Shown one piece after another: positions 27,839-37,753 of a stretch of DNA of 58,872 bases. Each line of letters begins with the position of its first letter. The first letter of the stretch is position 1. The notes beneath the pieces are model-generated. The model was not told where the DNA came from, searched no databases, and saw only the letters and a list, made by a program, of their open reading frames with translations. The DNA is from a bacterium (lineage in GTDB: Bacteria > Patescibacteriota > Minisyncoccia > Phycocordibacterales > Phycocordibacteraceae): contig JAJZPB010000004.1 in NCBI GenBank assembly GCA_021811365.1, positions 1 through 58,872 of the forward strand, written 5' to 3'. The translations under genes and the position numbers were made by a program.

Positions 27839-28237
27839 TTACCAAATTTCGAAAAGCGCCTCCCCGCCGACGCGTTGTTTACGGACTTGTGCATCCGAGA
27901 GAATGCCGACCGACGTAGAAAACACACGCGCGCCAGCGCCCGCTTTCACCCGATTCGCCTTGGTATGCGGCGCATAGAGGCGGCGACCCGGAGTGCTGAT
28001 GCGCTTAACGCCATGGAGTTTTGCCTGGTCCTTCCCGTCGAAACTTAGCTCGACTGCAAGCAAACGCTTTACTCCATCCTTTTCTTTGATTTCGACCGAA
28101 TCAAGATAGCCGAGCTCTTTGAGCGTGCGGGCAATCGCCTCAAGGTGCGCCGAATACGGCGTCGCCACGTCGCGCTTATTGATCATCGCCGCATTCTGCA
28201 AGCGGATTATGAAATCTCCAACGCGGTCGCTTACCAT
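27839..28237 (-). CDS. rpsH: Ribosomal protein uS8
   Basis: [21 protein letters not shown]. Confidence 0.95.
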   Translation of the reverse strand: MVSDRVGDFIIRLQNAAMINKRDVATPYSAHLEAIARTLKELGYLDSVEIKEKDGVKRLLAVELSFDGKDQAKLHGVKRISTPGRRLYAPHTKANRVKAGAGARVFSTSVGILSDAQVRKQRVGGEALFEIW

Positions 28238-28500
28238 GATGCTTTCTTTACGCCTGGAATCTTGCCCTCCCGAGCGAGCTCTCGAAAGAGCATGCGAGAA
28301 ACCCCAAAAGTTCGAATATAGCCGCGCGAACGACCAGTAATAGCACATCGGTTTTTAAGACGAACCGGAGAGGAGTTACGCGGCAGCTTTTGAAGCCCGT
28401 CCCAGTCGCCCGCAGCTTTAAGCGCCGCGCGCTTCGCGGCGTACTTTTTCACCAGCTTTGCCTTCTTGGCATAGCGAGCGAGTTGGGATGTTTTTGCCAT
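28231..28500 (-). CDS. rpsN: Ribosomal protein uS14
   Basis: [43 protein letters not shown]. Confidence 0.95.
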   Translation of the reverse strand: MAKTSQLARYAKKAKLVKKYAAKRAALKAAGDWDGLQKLPRNSSPVRLKNRCAITGRSRGYIRTFGVSRMLFRELAREGKIPGVKKASW

Positions 28501-28562
28501 AAGTTAAGAAGGTGTGCTTCCGCGGGGAGGTAAAAAATAAGCTCCGAGAAGAGCGTATCTCT

Positions 28563-28591
28563 ACGATATCAGCGTTTCTCCGCGCGGTCAA
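28563..28591 (-). promoter_or_regulatory. Internal spc-operon promoter upstream of rpsN
   Basis: TTGACC-17-TATCGT at the 3' end of rplE. Confidence 0.5.
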
Positions 28592-29117
28592 CCAGCGGGA
28601 AACCGAGGTGCCGCAGGAAGGCAATCGCCTCTGCCTTGTTTTTTGCCGACGTGACCACCGTCACAGCAAAGCCGAACACATCGCGCAGATCTTCGTCCGC
28701 AGTTTCGGGGAAAATCGTGTGCTCGCGCAAACCGATCGTCAAATTGCCCATCTCGTCCACCGCAGTCGTCGGAATGCCGCGGAAGTCGCGGGTGCGCGGG
28801 AGGGCGATGTGGACGAGTTTCTCGACGAAGTCATACATGCGCGCGTGGCGCAACGTCACCTGAAGGCCAACCGTGTCGCCGGCACGCACTTTGAAAGACG
28901 CCACCGAGAGGCGCGCCGTGCGAATGCTCGGCTTCTGGCCGGTAATCTTCGCGACGCGATCAATGGTGAGCTCAAGCTGCTTCGGGTCGCGTTTCTTACC
29001 GACGCCTATAGAGACCACCACCTTGACGAGCCGTGGCGTCTGCATTGGGTTGGCGTACTCAAAGCTGCCCGAAAGCGCCTCTTTCACCGACTGTTGTTTT
29101 TCTTGGGTAATCGTCAT
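28569..29117 (-). CDS. rplE: Ribosomal protein uL5
   Basis: [17 protein letters not shown] ... uL5. Confidence 0.96.
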   Translation of the reverse strand: MTITQEKQQSVKEALSGSFEYANPMQTPRLVKVVVSIGVGKKRDPKQLELTIDRVAKITGQKPSIRTARLSVASFKVRAGDTVGLQVTLRHARMYDFVEKLVHIALPRTRDFRGIPTTAVDEMGNLTIGLREHTIFPETADEDLRDVFGFAVTVVTSAKNKAEAIAFLRHLGFPLVDRAEKR

Positions 29118-29326
29118 ACTTTTTGTACGTTTGAAACGTGGATGGGACGGGGGCGTTCTACTATGCGACCGACCTCACCCTGCACTCCCTTGCGGTGGCG
29201 CTTCACGATTGCAACACCGTCAACGACCACGCGATCCTCCTTCGGAAGCGCGCGCACGATCGTGCCCGTCTTCCCCTTGTCTTTGCCGGTAAGGACCCGA
29301 ACCGTATCTCCTTTTTTTACATGCAT
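29114..29326 (-). CDS. rplX: Ribosomal protein uL24
   Basis: [23 protein letters not shown]. Confidence 0.94.
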   Translation of the reverse strand: MHVKKGDTVRVLTGKDKGKTGTIVRALPKEDRVVVDGVAIVKRHRKGVQGEVGRIVERPRPIHVSNVQKV

Positions 29327-29336
29327 AATAGATTCG

Positions 29337-29714
29337 TTACACTACCTCGGGAGCGAGGGAGGTAATAGCGTGCCAGCCGCGCTCCGAAAGCTCACGCGGC
29401 ACCGGCCCGAAGATGCGGTTCCCTTTCGGACCCATCTCCTTGCCCTGCTTTTCGATAAGTACGACGGCATTCTCGTCAAAGCGCACATAGGAACCATCCT
29501 TACGCGCAAAGGGTTTGCTCTGACGAACCACTACTGCTCGGTAGATGTCTTTCTTTTTTACCGCCTTGCGCGGCTCAGCCGTTTGTACCGAAACGACGAC
29601 TACGTCGCCGATTCGCGCATAACGACGTTTGCTGCCGCCCGGTACTTTGAAGATGCGGGCAATTTTTGCTCCGGAGTTATCTGCGACAGATACGATAGAT
29701 TGTGGTTGCAGCAT
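29337..29714 (-). CDS. rplN: Ribosomal protein uL14
   Basis: [24 protein letters not shown]. Confidence 0.97.
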   Translation of the reverse strand: MLQPQSIVSVADNSGAKIARIFKVPGGSKRRYARIGDVVVVSVQTAEPRKAVKKKDIYRAVVVRQSKPFARKDGSYVRFDENAVVLIEKQGKEMGPKGNRIFGPVPRELSERGWHAITSLAPEVV

Positions 29715-29722
29715 GGTACGTT

Positions 29723-29983
29723 CTAGGAAGCGGTCTTCTCTTTCGAGACGATAGCGAAGCGCTTTAGCTTGCTAATCGGACGTACCGACACAATAGTCAC
29801 AGTGTCGCCGACCTGCGCAGCGTTGCCCGGGTTGTCGACCAAGTACTGCTTCGAGCGAACGCGGTACTTCTTGTACTTCGGATGCTTTACGTAGCGGTCG
29901 ACGCGCACGGTGGCCGTGTTCATCATAGCGGTTTTGACAACCGTGCCCGTGAAGGACTGAAGTTGAGAGGTGGTAGTATCCAT
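29723..29983 (-). CDS. rpsQ: Ribosomal protein uS17
   Basis: FTGTVVKTAMMNTATVRVDRYVKHPKYKKY. Confidence 0.95.
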   Translation of the reverse strand: MDTTTSQLQSFTGTVVKTAMMNTATVRVDRYVKHPKYKKYRVRSKQYLVDNPGNAAQVGDTVTIVSVRPISKLKRFAIVSKEKTAS

Positions 29984-29991
29984 ACAAAAAT

Positions 29992-30222
29992 TTATGCAAC
30001 CGCCGCGGCATCTGCCGCGCGGGAAACGCCCCGGAGCGTGCGTGCGTGGCGTTCGGTGAGCGCCCGCGCCACGACCACTCGGAGCTTGCGTGCGGCATTC
30101 GGGTCCTTAGGGCGCGCGCCAGCAGCGGTAAAACGCTCCGCGCGGATGTGCGCGCGCGTTTCGATGACGAGCTTCGTGAGCTCGGCGTCAGTCTTCTTCG
30201 TCATGTCGTCTCTTTTTGCCAT
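29992..30222 (-). CDS. rpmC: Ribosomal protein uL29
   Basis: Position between uS17 and uL16; ARKLRVVVARALTERH. Confidence 0.85.
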   Translation of the reverse strand: MAKRDDMTKKTDAELTKLVIETRAHIRAERFTAAGARPKDPNAARKLRVVVARALTERHARTLRGVSRAADAAAVA

Positions 30223-30242
30223 AAATGTTCCGTATACGCAAC

Positions 30243-30662
30243 TTACCGCGCGATAATGGTGGTTTTTACCGGGAGTTTCATTCCTGCTTGCCGCAAGTGC
30301 GCGCGGGCAATCGGCTCTGCTACGCCGTCAAGCTCGAAAAGCATGCGTCCTGGTCGAACTTCGAATACATAGTGGTCGGGGTTCCCCTTGCCGCTCCCCA
30401 TGCCTACCTCGGCCGGCTTTGTCGTGACCGGACGATCCGGGAAGATGCGAATCCAGAGCTTCCCAGTCTTCGCGGTTGCGCGCGTAAGCACTTTACGCGC
30501 CGCCTCGATCTGGTTACTTGTGACGCGCGCGCTTGTAACCGCTTTCAGTCCATACGAGCCGAAGTCGAGAGACACGCCGCGCGTATCCGGACGCGCAAGG
30601 CGTGCAGCGCTCTTGCGCTGGGTCTGCCACTTGCGGTGCTTTACTTTCTTCGGGAACAGCAT
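30243..30662 (-). CDS. rplP: Ribosomal protein uL16
   Basis: MLFPKKVKHRKWQTQRKSAARLA. Confidence 0.97.
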   Translation of the reverse strand: MLFPKKVKHRKWQTQRKSAARLARPDTRGVSLDFGSYGLKAVTSARVTSNQIEAARKVLTRATAKTGKLWIRIFPDRPVTTKPAEVGMGSGKGNPDHYVFEVRPGRMLFELDGVAEPIARAHLRQAGMKLPVKTTIIAR

Positions 30663-30672
30663 GGCAAAAACG

Positions 30673-31377
30673 TTAGGCGCGCGCCGGAGCGGACGCTACG
30701 CTGCGCGGTGCTGCGCGCTTGTCCTGATAAATATTCCCGCGGTAAATCCAGACCTTGATACCGATAACGCCGTACGGAAGGTGGGCTTCTTCGTGTGCGA
30801 AATCAATATCGGCGCGGAATGTCTGGAGCGGAATACGACCACGCTTAAGTTCTTCTTTGCGGCTCATCTCGGCCCCGCCAAGGCGGCCGGAAATCGTAAT
30901 GCGCACACCTTCAACTTCGCGTACTGCCATGACCTTCTCGATGGTCTGCTTGAGTACGCGGCGAAACGGCATCCGGCGTTCAAGCCCTTCTGCCACCATA
31001 TAGGCTACGACGGCGGCATCGGTCTCCGGCTGGCGGATTTCAACAATATCGAGCTTGAGGCTGCGCCGCTCTTCCGGATTTGCCTTACGAATTGCCTCGG
31101 CAAGTTCCTTGCGCAGCTTTGTAGCGTTTTCCCCCGAACGGCCGATTACGAGCCCGGGGCGAGCAGTTGAGAGGATAATCCGGAACTCGTTAGCCGAGCG
31201 CTCGATCTCGATTCCAGACGTGTACGTCCCGCGCAGGCGCTTCATAAGGAAACGGCGCGTCAGCTCGTCAGTTTTGAGGTTATCGCGGTAACTTTTCTTA
31301 TCGTTTGCAAACCAGCGGCTCTTCCAGTCGCGGATAATACCGAGCCGATGCGCGTAAGGATGTACGGTGTGAGTCAT
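30673..31377 (-). CDS. rpsC: Ribosomal protein uS3
   Basis: MTHTVHPYAHRLGIIRDWKSRWFA. Confidence 0.97.
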   Translation of the reverse strand: MTHTVHPYAHRLGIIRDWKSRWFANDKKSYRDNLKTDELTRRFLMKRLRGTYTSGIEIERSANEFRIILSTARPGLVIGRSGENATKLRKELAEAIRKANPEERRSLKLDIVEIRQPETDAAVVAYMVAEGLERRMPFRRVLKQTIEKVMAVREVEGVRITISGRLGGAEMSRKEELKRGRIPLQTFRADIDFAHEEAHLPYGVIGIKVWIYRGNIYQDKRAAPRSVASAPARA

Positions 31378-31394
31378 GGAAATGAATTGCTGCG

Positions 31395-31715
31395 TTACCC
31401 AAGCTGGACGCGAACGCGGCTCTTGCGGCGGCGAATAATCGAGGCGCGACCGAACGCACGCGGCATAAAGCGCGTAAGCATACCAGCGCTTTCCACGGTA
31501 ATCGACCGTATCGTAAGCTCCTCCGGATTCTGCCCCTCCTGCCGCGCGTTCGCAACGGCGCTCTCAATGAGTTTTTTCACCGGGTCAGCAGCGCGTTTAG
31601 GGAGGAACGTGAGCGCCGCAAGCGCCTCAGATACCTTCTTTCCCCGCACCAGGTCCGTCACGAGGCGCACCTTGCGTGGCGGCTGGCTGTAGCTCTCTAG
31701 GGTAGCGTGTGCCAT
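31395..31715 (-). CDS. rplV: Ribosomal protein uL22
   Basis: SYSQPPRKVRLVTDLVRGKKVSEAL. Confidence 0.95.
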   Translation of the reverse strand: MAHATLESYSQPPRKVRLVTDLVRGKKVSEALAALTFLPKRAADPVKKLIESAVANARQEGQNPEELTIRSITVESAGMLTRFMPRAFGRASIIRRRKSRVRVQLG

Positions 31716-31717
31716 AC

Positions 31718-32059
31718 CTATTTCTTAGCGGCCGGAGCGGCCTTAGTAGCCTTAGCAGAGGCGATTTCTGCCTGCTGCTTCTTCTGCTCCATTTCTTTTT
31801 GCATCTTTCCTCCGTGGCGGACGAACTTCTTGGTCGGCGAAAACTCACCCAAGCGGTGCCCAACCATTTCCTCGACCACCAGAACGTCCACATGCTGCTT
31901 TCCATTGTGCACGCCAAGCGTGAATCCGATCATATCTGGGCTAATCTGGCTGCGGCGCGCCCACGTCTTAATGACCCCCGTCTCCGAAGGTTTCTTACCG
32001 GAGACCTTTTTGAGGAGTTTGACATCCACAAAAGGTCCTTTCTTGACTGAGCGTGCCAT
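31718..32059 (-). CDS. rpsS: Ribosomal protein uS19
   Basis: [19 protein letters not shown]. Confidence 0.97.
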   Translation of the reverse strand: MARSVKKGPFVDVKLLKKVSGKKPSETGVIKTWARRSQISPDMIGFTLGVHNGKQHVDVLVVEEMVGHRLGEFSPTKKFVRHGGKMQKEMEQKKQQAEIASAKATKAAPAAKK

Positions 32060-32098
32060 AAATTAAGCAATGAAAAGCCCGCGCTGCGGGATGACTGA

Positions 32099-32127
32099 AA
32101 GATACAGGACTGCGCGGGAAACGTCAA
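32099..32127 (-). promoter_or_regulatory. Promoter of rpsS-led ribosomal operon
   Basis: TTGACG-17-TATCTT on the minus strand. Confidence 0.7.
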
Positions 32128-32158
32128 CTTTTTGCTACTCTGCTATGATACGAGACAT

Positions 32159-32926
32159 ATGACGCGCATACCTACTAAAATCCTCGTGGGCGGGACGGCT
32201 CTCGTGCTTATCGTTGGCGGAACTGCGTGGTACGTTGCGCACCGCTCCGGCGCTCCGCTCGCGGGTCTCACCGCTTCGTCAGTGGCTTTGCCAGCTCAGT
32301 CGCCGTACAAAGCAAGCGGTCCGTACTTCAAAATTGTCGCTAACTACCCGACAACGACGCCCTTTGCTGCCGCCCAAAGTCAAGCGGCGATTTCGGCCAT
32401 GCATGCGTGGATTGCAGCGGAAGTCGCGCAGTTTAAAAAGGACGGCAATTTCATTGCACTGATCCCCGCAAAAGCGGCACAGCAGGGGCTCACAGCAGGC
32501 CGAAAGTACACGCTCAGTATCGTGTACCTTGAAGGTTCTTCTGCGCACACCTACTCATATATTTATACCGTCTACGAGGACACCGGAGGCGCCCATGAAA
32601 ACACCTTTTTCAAGACGTTTACCTTTGATGCTAGCAGCGGGAAACTCCTGTCGCTGAGCGACCTATTCACTGGCGGTTACCTTCAAAAACTCTCTTTGCT
32701 TTCACAGGAAAAGCTTACACAAAACCTTGGTCAATTCGCGAACGCCTCTATGATTAAAAGTGGAACCGCGCCTGCGGCGGTCAGCTTTGGAAATTGGTTC
32801 TTCGACAACAACGACTTCGTGCTGCTGTTCCCCCCGTACCAGGTAGCTGCCTACGCCGCAGGTCCGCAGACCGTGCGCATTCCCGCAAGCGAGTTGAGCG
32901 GACTTCTCAAAAACCAGTATCCGTAG
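32159..32926 (+). CDS. Membrane-anchored DUF3298/RsiV-PdaC-like protein
   Basis: N-terminal TM; YEDTGGAHENTFFKTFTFDASSGKLLSLSDLF; true start MTRIPTK. Confidence 0.7.
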   Translation: MTRIPTKILVGGTALVLIVGGTAWYVAHRSGAPLAGLTASSVALPAQSPYKASGPYFKIVANYPTTTPFAAAQSQAAISAMHAWIAAEVAQFKKDGNFIALIPAKAAQQGLTAGRKYTLSIVYLEGSSAHTYSYIYTVYEDTGGAHENTFFKTFTFDASSGKLLSLSDLFTGGYLQKLSLLSQEKLTQNLGQFANASMIKSGTAPAAVSFGNWFFDNNDFVLLFPPYQVAAYAAGPQTVRIPASELSGLLKNQYP

Positions 32927-32978
32927 CGCCGCGCGCCGCGGAGCAACTTCCGATTGTCGTCGACGTTCTGTCAGGAGC

Positions 32979-33015
32979 AAAAAGACCCGCCGCGCTACGC
33001 GCGGCGGGTCTTTTT
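32979..33015. terminator. Bidirectional intrinsic terminator between convergent genes
   Basis: AAAAAGACCCGCCGCGC-TAC-GCGCGGCGGGTCTTTTT. Confidence 0.92.
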
Positions 33016-33022
33016 GCCGTTG

Positions 33023-33871
33023 TTAGCCCTTCTTTCTCTTGCCGACCTTGCGTCGAGAGACTATGAACACATTTGAGTACTTCTTTGGAGTCCTCGTCTT
33101 CTGTCCTTTGCCGGTAGGCTTGCCCCACAGGCTCTTTGCACGCTTCAAACCGCGGCCCTGCTTGCCCTCGCCGCCACCGTGCGGGTGATCCACGGGGTTC
33201 ATTGCGGTGCCGCGTACCGTGGGGCGCTTGCCGAGCCACCGGCTGCGACCCGCCTTACCGAGATTTACGAGGTTGTACTCCTCATTACCGACGGCGCCCA
33301 CGCTTGCCCAGCACAGGTCAGAAACGCGGCGCACTTCGCTCGACGGGAGCTTGATCTGTGCGTAGCCGGCATCATGTGCTATTACCTCTGCGTTTACTCC
33401 AGCGCTGCGTACGAGGACAGCGCCTGCGCGGGGCGAAAGTTCGATGTTGTATACGAATGTGCCAACCGGAATTTTACCCAACGGCAGTCGATTGCCCGGT
33501 GTAAGCGGGGCGTTCTCTGAGACAAGGAAGGTACTGTCGACTGCAACACTTTTCGGGAGAACGACGTAGCGACGCTCGCCGTCCGCATAGAGCGCGAGGC
33601 CGACGAAGGCGCTACGACCCGGGTCGTACTCTACCGTTTCAATCTTGGCCGGGATGTCCCTCTTGTCGTACACGAAATCGACGGCGCGCATGCGCTGTTT
33701 GTGCCCGCCACCCTGATGGCGCATCGTGATGCGACCGAAGCCGTTACGACCCCCTCTGCTCGACTTGAGTCTTAGGAGTGGTTTGTGCGGCTTGTCTCCA
33801 GAAAGGAGCTCGCGATACGGCAACGTGGTCATGTGCCGTCGGCTCTTGGTAGTGGGTCGATAAGATTTCAT
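33023..33871 (-). CDS. rplB: Ribosomal protein uL2
   Basis: GRNGFGRITMRHQGGGHK ... VRGTAMNPVDHPHGGGEGK. Confidence 0.98.
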   Translation of the reverse strand: MKSYRPTTKSRRHMTTLPYRELLSGDKPHKPLLRLKSSRGGRNGFGRITMRHQGGGHKQRMRAVDFVYDKRDIPAKIETVEYDPGRSAFVGLALYADGERRYVVLPKSVAVDSTFLVSENAPLTPGNRLPLGKIPVGTFVYNIELSPRAGAVLVRSAGVNAEVIAHDAGYAQIKLPSSEVRRVSDLCWASVGAVGNEEYNLVNLGKAGRSRWLGKRPTVRGTAMNPVDHPHGGGEGKQGRGLKRAKSLWGKPTGKGQKTRTPKKYSNVFIVSRRKVGKRKKG

Positions 33872-33882
33872 GGTGATAAAAA

Positions 33883-34260
33883 TTACGCGAACTGAATGGT
33901 GTCGCCCTTCGCGAGGTACACGTACGCCTTGTGGCGTGCCGTCCGAACGCCCTCTCCGCGGCGCGTGCGCATACTCTTGCGTTTCGCGGGGAGCCGAACA
34001 ATGCGCACCTTGCGCGGCTGTACCTTGAAGATCTGCTCTATTGCCCCCGCAACCTGCGCTTTCGTCGCATCAGCGGGAATCTGGAAAGCGTACACGCCCT
34101 TCTCAGTGGCAAGGAGTGCCTTCTCAGAGAACCACGGAGCGCGAATGACTTCATGCTCCATCCCGTCCTTGAGCACCACGCGGCGCGCACGCGCCTTTAG
34201 GACCTTCTCGCCTTTGTCCTTCTTCGCCTTCGATTTCTTGGAGTCGCCAAAGAGTGCCAT
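33883..34260 (-). CDS. rplW: Ribosomal protein uL23
   Basis: RAPWFSEKALLATEKGVYAFQI. Confidence 0.93.
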   Translation of the reverse strand: MALFGDSKKSKAKKDKGEKVLKARARRVVLKDGMEHEVIRAPWFSEKALLATEKGVYAFQIPADATKAQVAGAIEQIFKVQPRKVRIVRLPAKRKSMRTRRGEGVRTARHKAYVYLAKGDTIQFA

Positions 34261-34263
34261 ACG

Positions 34264-35022
34264 CTATTTTTTAGACTGCTTAGCGCGCACGCTGAGCGTT
34301 TGAAAAGCCGCCTGCGGTCGCTCGATAATAAGATACCGGTGCGCGAGCACGTCTACCGGGTTCAAGTTGCGCACCTCTTCCGTGAGCACATTGCCCATGT
34401 TGCGGAAGCTCTTAATCTTGATGGGGTCGTAGCTCGAAAGCGCAATGAGCGCGCTGTTCTTTGTCTTGACGGTGAGCGCTTCCGCTTTCGCTCCCACAGC
34501 AAGAGCCGCCAGGAACTTCTTTGCCTCAGTCGTCTTCGGCACGCTAAACGCGAGTTCGTCGACAAAGAGCACCTCGCCATCGCGCATTTTGCGAGAAAGC
34601 ACTGCGAAGAGTGCGCCAGCGCGCATGCGCTTATTAATCTTTTCCGAGTAGTCGCGCTCGCTGCGCGGCCCGAAGGTAACGCCGCCGTGGCGCCAAATCG
34701 GAGAACGCGAGGATCCGTGGCGCGCGTTTCCGGTACCCTTCTGCTTCCATGGCTTTTTGCCGCCGCCGGACACCTCAGAGCGGTCCTTGGTGTGGGCGCG
34801 GTTCTGACGGGCGTTCGCCTGCATACCCGTGACGACCTGGTGAACAAGGTCGGCTTTCCAGACAGCCCCGAAGAGCTCCGCCGGAAGCGCAATCTTCGAA
34901 ACTTCCGAACCCGCCATTGAGTAGACGACCGCCTCAGTCGACGCAACCGGTGCCGCCTTTTCAGCTTTTTTGGCGGCTTTCGCCGGCGCTTTTTTCTTGG
35001 GAGTGGTTGGTGTAGTAGCCAT
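34264..35022 (-). CDS. rplD: Ribosomal protein uL4
   Basis: RQNRAHTKDRSEVSGGGKKPWKQKGTGNARHGSSRSPIWRHGG. Confidence 0.96.
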   Translation of the reverse strand: MATTPTTPKKKAPAKAAKKAEKAAPVASTEAVVYSMAGSEVSKIALPAELFGAVWKADLVHQVVTGMQANARQNRAHTKDRSEVSGGGKKPWKQKGTGNARHGSSRSPIWRHGGVTFGPRSERDYSEKINKRMRAGALFAVLSRKMRDGEVLFVDELAFSVPKTTEAKKFLAALAVGAKAEALTVKTKNSALIALSSYDPIKIKSFRNMGNVLTEEVRNLNPVDVLAHRYLIIERPQAAFQTLSVRAKQSKK

Positions 35023-35032
35023 ACGAAAATAA

Positions 35033-35647
35033 TTACTCCGCAACAATCTCGAGCACGGTACCGCGACGACCAGGCACCGCGCCTGAAACGAGGATTTCGC
35101 CCGCTAGGGCATCAACTGCAAGCACGCGCAGGTTAGTGACCGTTACGCGGTCTCCTCCCATGCGGCCGGCCATGCGGATGCCCTTAGCAACCCGTCCGCC
35201 GGCGCGGCCGCCCGAGCCGCCAATCGAGCCCGGCTCGCGCTCGGAGTGCTTCTGGCCGTGGGTGCGAGGGCCACCATGGAAACCGTGACGCTTCACAACG
35301 CCGGCGAAACCCTTACCTTTCGTGACGCCCGCGACTGAAACACGGTCGCCGACAGCAAAGGCCGTCGTGTCCACTTTCGCACCAACCTCAAGGCCTCTAG
35401 CGCCACGGAACTCGCGTAGCGTCTCGTAGCCTTTCCCCTTGGTGTGGCCGAGCACCGCCTTAGAAATATTCTTTTCTTTACGGGAGCCGAAGCCAACCTG
35501 CACCGACACGTACGCATCTGCGCCGTCGGCCGTTTTAACCTGCGTCACCGTTACGCCGTCCGTCTTGAGGAGCGTCGCTGCACGCGCGCGCCCGTCTTCC
35601 CCGTAGACACGGGTCATGCGTTCTTTCTTGGCGAGGATGAATTTCAT
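35033..35647 (-). CDS. rplC: Ribosomal protein uL3
   Basis: MKFILAKKERMTRVYGEDGR; HGFHGGPRTHGQKHSEREPGSIGGSG. Confidence 0.97.
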   Translation of the reverse strand: MKFILAKKERMTRVYGEDGRARAATLLKTDGVTVTQVKTADGADAYVSVQVGFGSRKEKNISKAVLGHTKGKGYETLREFRGARGLEVGAKVDTTAFAVGDRVSVAGVTKGKGFAGVVKRHGFHGGPRTHGQKHSEREPGSIGGSGGRAGGRVAKGIRMAGRMGGDRVTVTNLRVLAVDALAGEILVSGAVPGRRGTVLEIVAE

Positions 35648-35660
35648 GCGTAAATATGAG

Positions 35661-35735
35661 AAATCGCGCCCAAGCCAATCGCTGGGTGCGATTTGGCTAG
35701 TGGTCCCGTCAGCCGTAGGCCGGGGACATAGCGAC
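35661..35735 (-). promoter_or_regulatory. Structured rplC 5' leader with alternative hairpins
   Basis: Hairpins 35673-35698 and 35661-35694 share the same strand segment. Confidence 0.6.
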
Positions 35736-35741
35736 ATGGGC

Positions 35742-35770
35742 ACTCTACTGCAGAACACAGAAATATGCAA
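35742..35770 (-). promoter_or_regulatory. rplC-operon promoter
   Basis: TTGCAT-17-TAGAGT on the minus strand; -35 inside the upstream hairpin arm. Confidence 0.6.
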
Positions 35771-35798
35771 ACACCCCTCGCTCAGGGGTGTTTGCATA
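35764..35798. terminator. 15-bp hairpin between gene 35864-37252 and rplC
   Basis: TATGCAAACACCCCT-CGCTC-AGGGGTGTTTGCATA. Confidence 0.7.
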
Positions 35799-35863
35799 CG
35801 CTAACTTCCTTGTCCCTATGCACCACTAACGTTTTTGACGGTAGCTGCCTTAGTGTTTCGTCT

Positions 35864-37252
35864 TTACGGTGATGGCGGCAAAAACGTGCCAAAAGTGGTT
35901 TTAATCAGATCTTGGAGCGACCGGGCTGTGGTCGGCGCAGTAATGGATACGGGCTCATTGAATCCAGAAAACGTCGTAGTTGCAGCGATGGTTACCTGTC
36001 CTCCGCCCTGGGGACTCACAAGCTGAATTGGAGAAAACGCTACCTGGTAAAACCGTTTGTCTGATTTGCCCACCCAAAAATCGACCCGAACGTCTTTCCC
36101 CACCATTCCCGAAAATGCTTGAGAGAGGTCGAGCGTCGTCGTGCCCATCGCGGTCGCCTGATCTGCAATCAGTTTTTTCAAAAGGTCGGCCAATTGCGGT
36201 TGGAATTTCAGTACGACCGCGACCCGGTACGTTGAAACACCTTGAATTGCTTCCGAATCAACGACCTGTGCATGGTCTACATACGATCCGGAAGCAATAT
36301 ATGAAGAAAGTGACGAGAGGTCGGATGCCTCCTGCGGAGCGCTGGTTGCCACCGGAACTGAAGCAGTACTGCTCGCTGCGAGCGTAATCCACTGATTCTC
36401 AATAGAAGCCGCGGCTCCGTTTACTACGCTCACCAGCATAGGCACGACTAACTGCGCTTGCGGAGGCATCTGCGCGGAATTTCCGAGTGAGACTTGCACA
36501 TTGAGATTGCTGAGGTTTATGTAGGGCGTTTGGTTTGCGTAGATAATATGGAGCGCAAAGGTAGCCGACCCTGTTGTCCCTCCGTCGGCATAGGAGTGAT
36601 CCGTTCCGGAAAGCATAATATCGGCAGCTGCGCCGTGTGCACTTGCTGTGCTTCTATGCGCACGACCAGAGAGTGCAATCTGCATGTGCGAGGTCGTTGT
36701 ACCAACGCTGGGCGCCGTTGCTACCGATGTTACGGTAGAGGTCGCCGCAAAGGAAGCCGAGGTAACCGATTGCATCGCAGCAAAACCTTCGGAAAGAAGT
36801 ACGCTGGGCGACGGTGTCGCGAGCAGTCCCGCGTAGTAGGCAGCGGCGCTTCCCGCTCCCAGGAGGAGCACAACGCCCGCTGAAATGCCGAGCACCAGCC
36901 CCACGCGAACGCCCTGATGCGCGCCGGACCCAGAAACCATCGGCAGCTGCGCTGAAGCGGCAGCTTCCTGTGTGTGAACGGACTGCACCAGCTCCGGCGC
37001 GAACACTTCCCCCTGAGACGGAGCGCTACTATCTGCAACAGAGGGACTCCCCTGGTGGGCAAGTATTGGCGGGCCCTGCGTTGCGGGAGACGGCGGAAAA
37101 GTGTCTGGTGAAATCGAAGGGGGCTCGCCGAGCGCGGTGGCGACGTCCGACTCCGTCCATCCCGCAGAAACAAGTTCGTGTCGAATCATGTCGGGGGTTG
37201 CCCCGGCGGCTTTGCGCTGCGTAATATAGTTTGCGAGTTCTGTATTTTCCAT
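35864..37252 (-). CDS. Hypothetical TM/exported protein with N-terminal UBA-like helical module
   Basis: LANYITQRKAAGATPDMIRHELVSAGWTESDVATALG, central TM, large extracytoplasmic part. Confidence 0.6.
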   Translation of the reverse strand: MENTELANYITQRKAAGATPDMIRHELVSAGWTESDVATALGEPPSISPDTFPPSPATQGPPILAHQGSPSVADSSAPSQGEVFAPELVQSVHTQEAAASAQLPMVSGSGAHQGVRVGLVLGISAGVVLLLGAGSAAAYYAGLLATPSPSVLLSEGFAAMQSVTSASFAATSTVTSVATAPSVGTTTSHMQIALSGRAHRSTASAHGAAADIMLSGTDHSYADGGTTGSATFALHIIYANQTPYINLSNLNVQVSLGNSAQMPPQAQLVVPMLVSVVNGAAASIENQWITLAASSTASVPVATSAPQEASDLSSLSSYIASGSYVDHAQVVDSEAIQGVSTYRVAVVLKFQPQLADLLKKLIADQATAMGTTTLDLSQAFSGMVGKDVRVDFWVGKSDKRFYQVAFSPIQLVSPQGGGQVTIAATTTFSGFNEPVSITAPTTARSLQDLIKTTFGTFLPPSP

Positions 37253-37304
37253 GCTGAACGTATTTCAGCACGCATTTGCACATTTTGCTGAAACGCGCTG
37301 GGGA

Positions 37305-37343
37305 CAAAACAAAAACCCTGCAGTCGCAGGGTTTTTGTTTTTC
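37305..37343 (-). terminator. Intrinsic terminator after rpsJ
   Basis: AACAAAAACCCTGC-AGTC-GCAGGGTTTTTGTT. Confidence 0.9.
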
Positions 37344-37359
37344 CGGAAGAAATCCGTGG

Positions 37360-37731
37360 TTACACCATCTTTACGTCAATCGTGACGCCGCTCGGAAGAC
37401 TGAGGTTCGTGAGAGCCTCAATCACCTTTGGCGTTGGGTTCATGATGTCGATGAGACGCTTATGGATGCGCATTTCGAACTGTTCGCGCGCATCCTTGTG
37501 AACGAAGGTGGAACGGTTGACCGTCCAGCGCTTAATCTCGGTCGGAAGGGGCACGGGGCCCACGACCTTGGCGTCAAAGCGAGCCGCCGTGTCCATGATC
37601 TGTTTGACCGAGAGGTCGAGAATCTTGTGCTCGTAGGCACGGACGCGGATGCGCAGCTTGTGCTCGACGCTCGGTGTTTCCACCTTCTTGGCGGGGCGCT
37701 TTGCCTTGGGCTTTTCGGCGGTCGTTGCCAT
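37360..37731 (-). CDS. rpsJ: Ribosomal protein uS10
   Basis: [20 protein letters not shown] ... [29 protein letters not shown]. Confidence 0.97.
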   Translation of the reverse strand: MATTAEKPKAKRPAKKVETPSVEHKLRIRVRAYEHKILDLSVKQIMDTAARFDAKVVGPVPLPTEIKRWTVNRSTFVHKDAREQFEMRIHKRLIDIMNPTPKVIEALTNLSLPSGVTIDVKMV

Positions 37732-37753
37732 ACGATTAGGATTCGATACGCGC

